Shown here piece after piece: positions 14,300-17,332 of a DNA stretch of 17,332 nt. The DNA lies in the NCBI GenBank assembly GCA_900547435.1, contig URGO01000055.1, forward strand, positions 1 through 17,332. Reading direction: 5' to 3'. The notes below the pieces were generated by a model. The model saw nothing but the letters and a program-made list of their open reading frames with translations, searched no databases and had not been told where the DNA came from. This DNA is from an uncultured Parabacteroides sp. GTDB lineage: Bacteria; Bacteroidota; Bacteroidia; Bacteroidales; Tannerellaceae. Each line of letters starts with the position of its first letter. The stretch's first letter is position 1. The position numbers were made by a program, and so were the translations under genes.

Positions 14300-17200
14300 A
14301 TGAACAAAAAAGTACTTACACTTTGCGCGGGCTTCCTGCTCGCAGGTGGGTTGTTTAGTACTGCCAATGCGGCCAAACTGAGAACAGTGATGGATAATGG
14401 CAAGTACTATCAATTAAAAATGACAAATGAAGCACTTAACACAACGACATGGAGTGCAACTCCTACAACTTGGGATGCTCAGTATTTGTCAATTGATGCA
14501 AGTGGCGCTTCTTTCTTGCATACAGCTGATGCTACAGAAGGTTTTTGGACAATCAAAAATGCACAAAGACCAGGAGAAACTTTACCTGCTGGATTGACTG
14601 CAAAAATTCAATTGATCAACTATGCAACTCAAGAACCTTTAACTATCACTGTTGGAACAGAAGAAATTAATATCTTCTACACAGAAGAAGGCTCTCATGG
14701 CAATACGGGATTAGTATGTTTTAATGCTGCAAATCAGAAATTGCAAGTTGGAGCTTATGCTTCTCCTGCAACAAACGCAGATGATTTGTCTGCTATGAAT
14801 TTTACAGCACAATCAAACTTTTATTTTGCAGCTTTAGATGCAGAAGAGATTGATGAGGAACCTATTTCTGCAGCAAACTTGAACGCAGAATTGCAAAACG
14901 GTTTCCAAATTCAGATTGGTGAGACAGTTAAAGGTAAATTCAGTGAATTTACAAAGTGGGCTACAGATGAAAATGGAAATGGCAATGTGTTTGCAGGTAC
15001 GTTGTATGCTGAAGCTATTGGTGCAACAGGCAATTACTATTTGCGTAAAGGGAAAAATGGTGATTACATCGTTTTGACTAAAGAACTTTGGGGCGGCACA
15101 AATTCTGATTTGAATGGTACAGACAATGACAAAGGTTATCGCTTCGACTTGTATAACGCGCATGACTTTGCTCAGTTAACGAATAAGGATAATGCTGCTT
15201 TCCAAATCTTGAAGACTTACGATTTTGGACCTGCTTATGGAGATTCTTTGATTGTAACTATGCCGTCTGTAGACGTAATGGGTAGCACAAAAGAAGTCCG
15301 TGTGTTTGTTGCTGATGTGAACAATCAAAGCTATTTGACTATTGTTGATTATGATGCGGCTAATGATCGATTGACACAAACAGATGCTAAGGAATCTCCT
15401 TACATCCGTTTAGGTAAGAGCAACATTGTTGACTTCAAGGATTTTGCAGGTAAAGTATGGAATATTACCTCTGGAAATAAGATCCTTTCTCCGGATGCAA
15501 AGGATGGTGGCGAATTGGATAAATTCATTAGCGAGTTCGATCCTTCTTCTGAAGTGATGTTGAACGCACCGGAAGGTGAATGGTTACCTTATTATACGGA
15601 TGCAGATGATTATGGCTTCGTAAACCGTGAATCTGGAGTAACGTGGAACTTAGGTCAAACAGATGACGCAGGTAATTATTGGGTAGTACGTCAAGCTGCT
15701 GCAGATAGTTATACAGTTTGGAGCAGTAAATATGCAACGGGAACTCCGAAATATACCATCAATATCACAGAAGCTGCTTCGAAAGTGGGCAAGTTGGCGG
15801 ACGGTAGCTATCATAGCATTACGGATGCTGGTTATGCGAAGTCTGAAGATGCTGTAAAAGCAATGGATGGCAAGTATCTGACTATTGAGAACGGCGTGAC
15901 GGGTGCAACTATGTATGTAGGCAAGAATGCGGATGATGAAGTTATCTTGACGGAAGATCAAACTAAGGCTATCGAATTCCGTGTGAAGGATTTGGAACAC
16001 GATTATACATCGCATAGCGGTTTGGCTGGTGTTGATACATTACAGCATTATACTACTTATTATGGTTACGATATCAACGGTAAGTTGGCGAATGTTCAGG
16101 ATACGGTTCGCTTCCAGCACTTCCGTTTGTTCGAACATTTCTCTGAAAAGTATTTGATTTATGATGTAACTGATCAGAAGTTTATCTTGTCTAAACTTTC
16201 CGCTACGGAAAATGCGCATGAAGACTTCAATATGGTTATCAATGCAGATGGTTGGGTTAATAATGTCTTCTCTACTTTCGTATTGAAGAAGAAAGCAGAT
16301 GGTAATTATAATATCGTTTCTTATTACGATGTCAATTATCCTATTTGTGAAAACAACCATACAAGTGTAACAGGTGACTTCGATAATTACTTTGAGACAA
16401 ATCTGTTCAACGGTTGGCGCAATAAGATTGGTGGCAATAGCTTGAAGATGGAAGGCAATATTGGCAAAGCTACTATTGACAACACGGCAAACATCTACAC
16501 CCACACCAACGAAGACCGCATCGCTTTGGTTGATATTGAAACACCGGAATACATGAAGGTAACAGGTGCTATCGATACCGCGAAGATCTCTTTGCAACGT
16601 CAGCCGAACTTCTTCTTGTATGAACACAATGCGAACGGTACGAACTTCTTGAGCATGGAACATGTTGCTGACGTAGAAGATATGAAGGCTGCTATCTTGG
16701 TTGACACGGCATATGTACGTAATAATACATACAAACCGCAATACCTGTTGGCTGTAGGTGCAAAACATGTTGAACCGGTATACGATAACGCAGGTCACAT
16801 GCTTGAGCCGGATACAACTTACGGTCGCTTCTTGGTAAATATGGTAGATTCTGCAATTGTTTACGGTCTTGACAAGAAGAGCAATCCGTACATCCACGAA
16901 CAGTTGAACGGTGACGATTACTATCGCCTTGCCTTCATCGATGGTATCCATACAGGTGATAAGTTGATTCTGAACACAGCTAAGGCGAAGACTACTATTG
17001 ATTTGAGCAACAACAGCGATAAGGTTTGCACATTCGCATTCCGTTATGTTGACGAAGATCGTGAAGGCGTGAAGATTGAAACATTGTATGGAGTTGCGGC
17101 TAACGGTACTCCTATCCGTGGTTGGTTGAAGTATCAGAACAATGTTCCGGTTGTAACACGCGACTATGACGATGCTCACGTATTCTTGGTAGACAACACG

Positions 17201-17320
17201 ACTACAGAAGCTCCTACCGCAAACGAAGAAATCTCTGCTAACGCAGTTGTTTCAGTAGTTGCAACCGATGGTGCTGTAATCGTTAAGGGTGCAGAAGGAA
17301 AGAGCGTTATCGTAAGCTAG
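14300..17320 (+). CDS. Large secreted protein of unknown function, DUF6383-type, C-terminus apparently cut by TAG
   Basis: Function unknown. The 1006 residues begin with a clear Sec signal peptide (MNKKVLTLCAGFLLAGG, cleavage likely after ANA at residue 24) and no lipobox, then a beta-rich, Asn/Asp/Thr-rich mature chain without transmembrane segments. Phrases such as GKYYQL, GNYYLRKGKNGDYIVLT, GKYLTIENGVTG and EKYLIYDVTDQKFILSK recur, suggesting repeated beta modules, but no catalytic motif is recognised. The end, VVATDGAVIVKGAEGKSVIVS, matches my memory of the start of the C-terminal domain of large Parabacteroides and Bacteroides secreted proteins (DUF6383), which usually runs on for about 40-50 residues as ...NVLGQ... 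Here TAG (17318-17320) interrupts it, and the next four codons read IIGK, which fits the usual continuation. It may be a recent truncation, a readthrough stop or a sequencing error. The 5' third is more A/T-rich in codon choice than the 3' part. Confidence 0.85.
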   Translation: MNKKVLTLCAGFLLAGGLFSTANAAKLRTVMDNGKYYQLKMTNEALNTTTWSATPTTWDAQYLSIDASGASFLHTADATEGFWTIKNAQRPGETLPAGLTAKIQLINYATQEPLTITVGTEEINIFYTEEGSHGNTGLVCFNAANQKLQVGAYASPATNADDLSAMNFTAQSNFYFAALDAEEIDEEPISAANLNAELQNGFQIQIGETVKGKFSEFTKWATDENGNGNVFAGTLYAEAIGATGNYYLRKGKNGDYIVLTKELWGGTNSDLNGTDNDKGYRFDLYNAHDFAQLTNKDNAAFQILKTYDFGPAYGDSLIVTMPSVDVMGSTKEVRVFVADVNNQSYLTIVDYDAANDRLTQTDAKESPYIRLGKSNIVDFKDFAGKVWNITSGNKILSPDAKDGGELDKFISEFDPSSEVMLNAPEGEWLPYYTDADDYGFVNRESGVTWNLGQTDDAGNYWVVRQAAADSYTVWSSKYATGTPKYTINITEAASKVGKLADGSYHSITDAGYAKSEDAVKAMDGKYLTIENGVTGATMYVGKNADDEVILTEDQTKAIEFRVKDLEHDYTSHSGLAGVDTLQHYTTYYGYDINGKLANVQDTVRFQHFRLFEHFSEKYLIYDVTDQKFILSKLSATENAHEDFNMVINADGWVNNVFSTFVLKKKADGNYNIVSYYDVNYPICENNHTSVTGDFDNYFETNLFNGWRNKIGGNSLKMEGNIGKATIDNTANIYTHTNEDRIALVDIETPEYMKVTGAIDTAKISLQRQPNFFLYEHNANGTNFLSMEHVADVEDMKAAILVDTAYVRNNTYKPQYLLAVGAKHVEPVYDNAGHMLEPDTTYGRFLVNMVDSAIVYGLDKKSNPYIHEQLNGDDYYRLAFIDGIHTGDKLILNTAKAKTTIDLSNNSDKVCTFAFRYVDEDREGVKIETLYGVAANGTPIRGWLKYQNNVPVVTRDYDDAHVFLVDNTTTEAPTANEEISANAVVSVVATDGAVIVKGAEGKSVIVS

Positions 17321-17332
17321 ATCATAGGTAAG

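Noticed and set aside
16040..17179. A 379-codon open frame on the minus strand
   Set aside because: It is opposite the large secreted-protein gene; the long frame follows from the codon use of the true gene (few TTA, CTA and TCA codons), and no domain or start context supports it.
1..17332. Insertion sequences, integrases, phage genes, tRNA or rRNA genes
   Set aside because: No transposase or integrase motifs, no terminal repeats with target duplications, and no tRNA cloverleaf or rRNA sequence was recognised on either strand.

Overview
The window looks like a chromosomal segment of a gut Bacteroidales, most likely Parabacteroides. The evidence is the SusC/SusD pair, an ECF sigma/FecR regulator pair, promoters of the Bacteroides type (TAnnTTTG at -7), little Shine-Dalgarno signal, and a large secreted protein of a kind I know mainly from Parabacteroides and Bacteroides. 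The genus is an inference; there is no rRNA or marker gene to fix it.

Layout. (1) Positions 1-619, minus strand: the N-terminal part of the tRNA 2-thiouridylase MnmA, cut by the window edge. (2) Positions 620-838: a divergent promoter region with short AT-rich direct repeats. (3) Positions 839-2459: an ECF sigma factor and its FecR-type anti-sigma factor. (4) Positions 2460-2770: a regulatory spacer with four copies of ATGCCTA at an exact 22-bp period, a palindrome, and a symmetric terminator-like hairpin. (5) Positions 2771-13674: a polysaccharide-utilisation operon of SusC-like transporter with an STN signalling domain, SusD-like lipoprotein, two tandem paralogous SusE/F-type lipoproteins, a GH76 endo-alpha-1,6-mannanase lipoprotein and a GH92 alpha-mannosidase lipoprotein. 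It is closed by an intrinsic terminator at 13708-13748. (6) Positions 13675-14299: a long spacer with a strong promoter and an RNA of about 290 nt that can fold into several stems and ends in a very strong intrinsic terminator. (7) Positions 14300-17320: a secreted 1006-residue protein of unknown function whose frame stops at TAG inside what looks like its conserved C-terminal domain.

How the genes fit together (inference from known families). The operon should handle alpha-mannan, such as fungal cell-wall mannan or high-mannose glycans. The surface GH76 would cut alpha-1,6-mannan, the SusE/F-like proteins and SusD would hold the products, SusC would import them with TonB energy, and GH92 would remove alpha-mannose branches. 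The SusC STN domain would report transport to FecR, releasing the sigma factor to switch the operon on.

The most interesting unexplained items are the structured RNA at 13906-14199 with two competing stems at its terminator, the 22-bp-phased repeat between anti-sigma and susC, the related hairpins on both sides of the GH76 gene, the divergent active-site motifs of the GH92, and the in-frame TAG near the end of the window.
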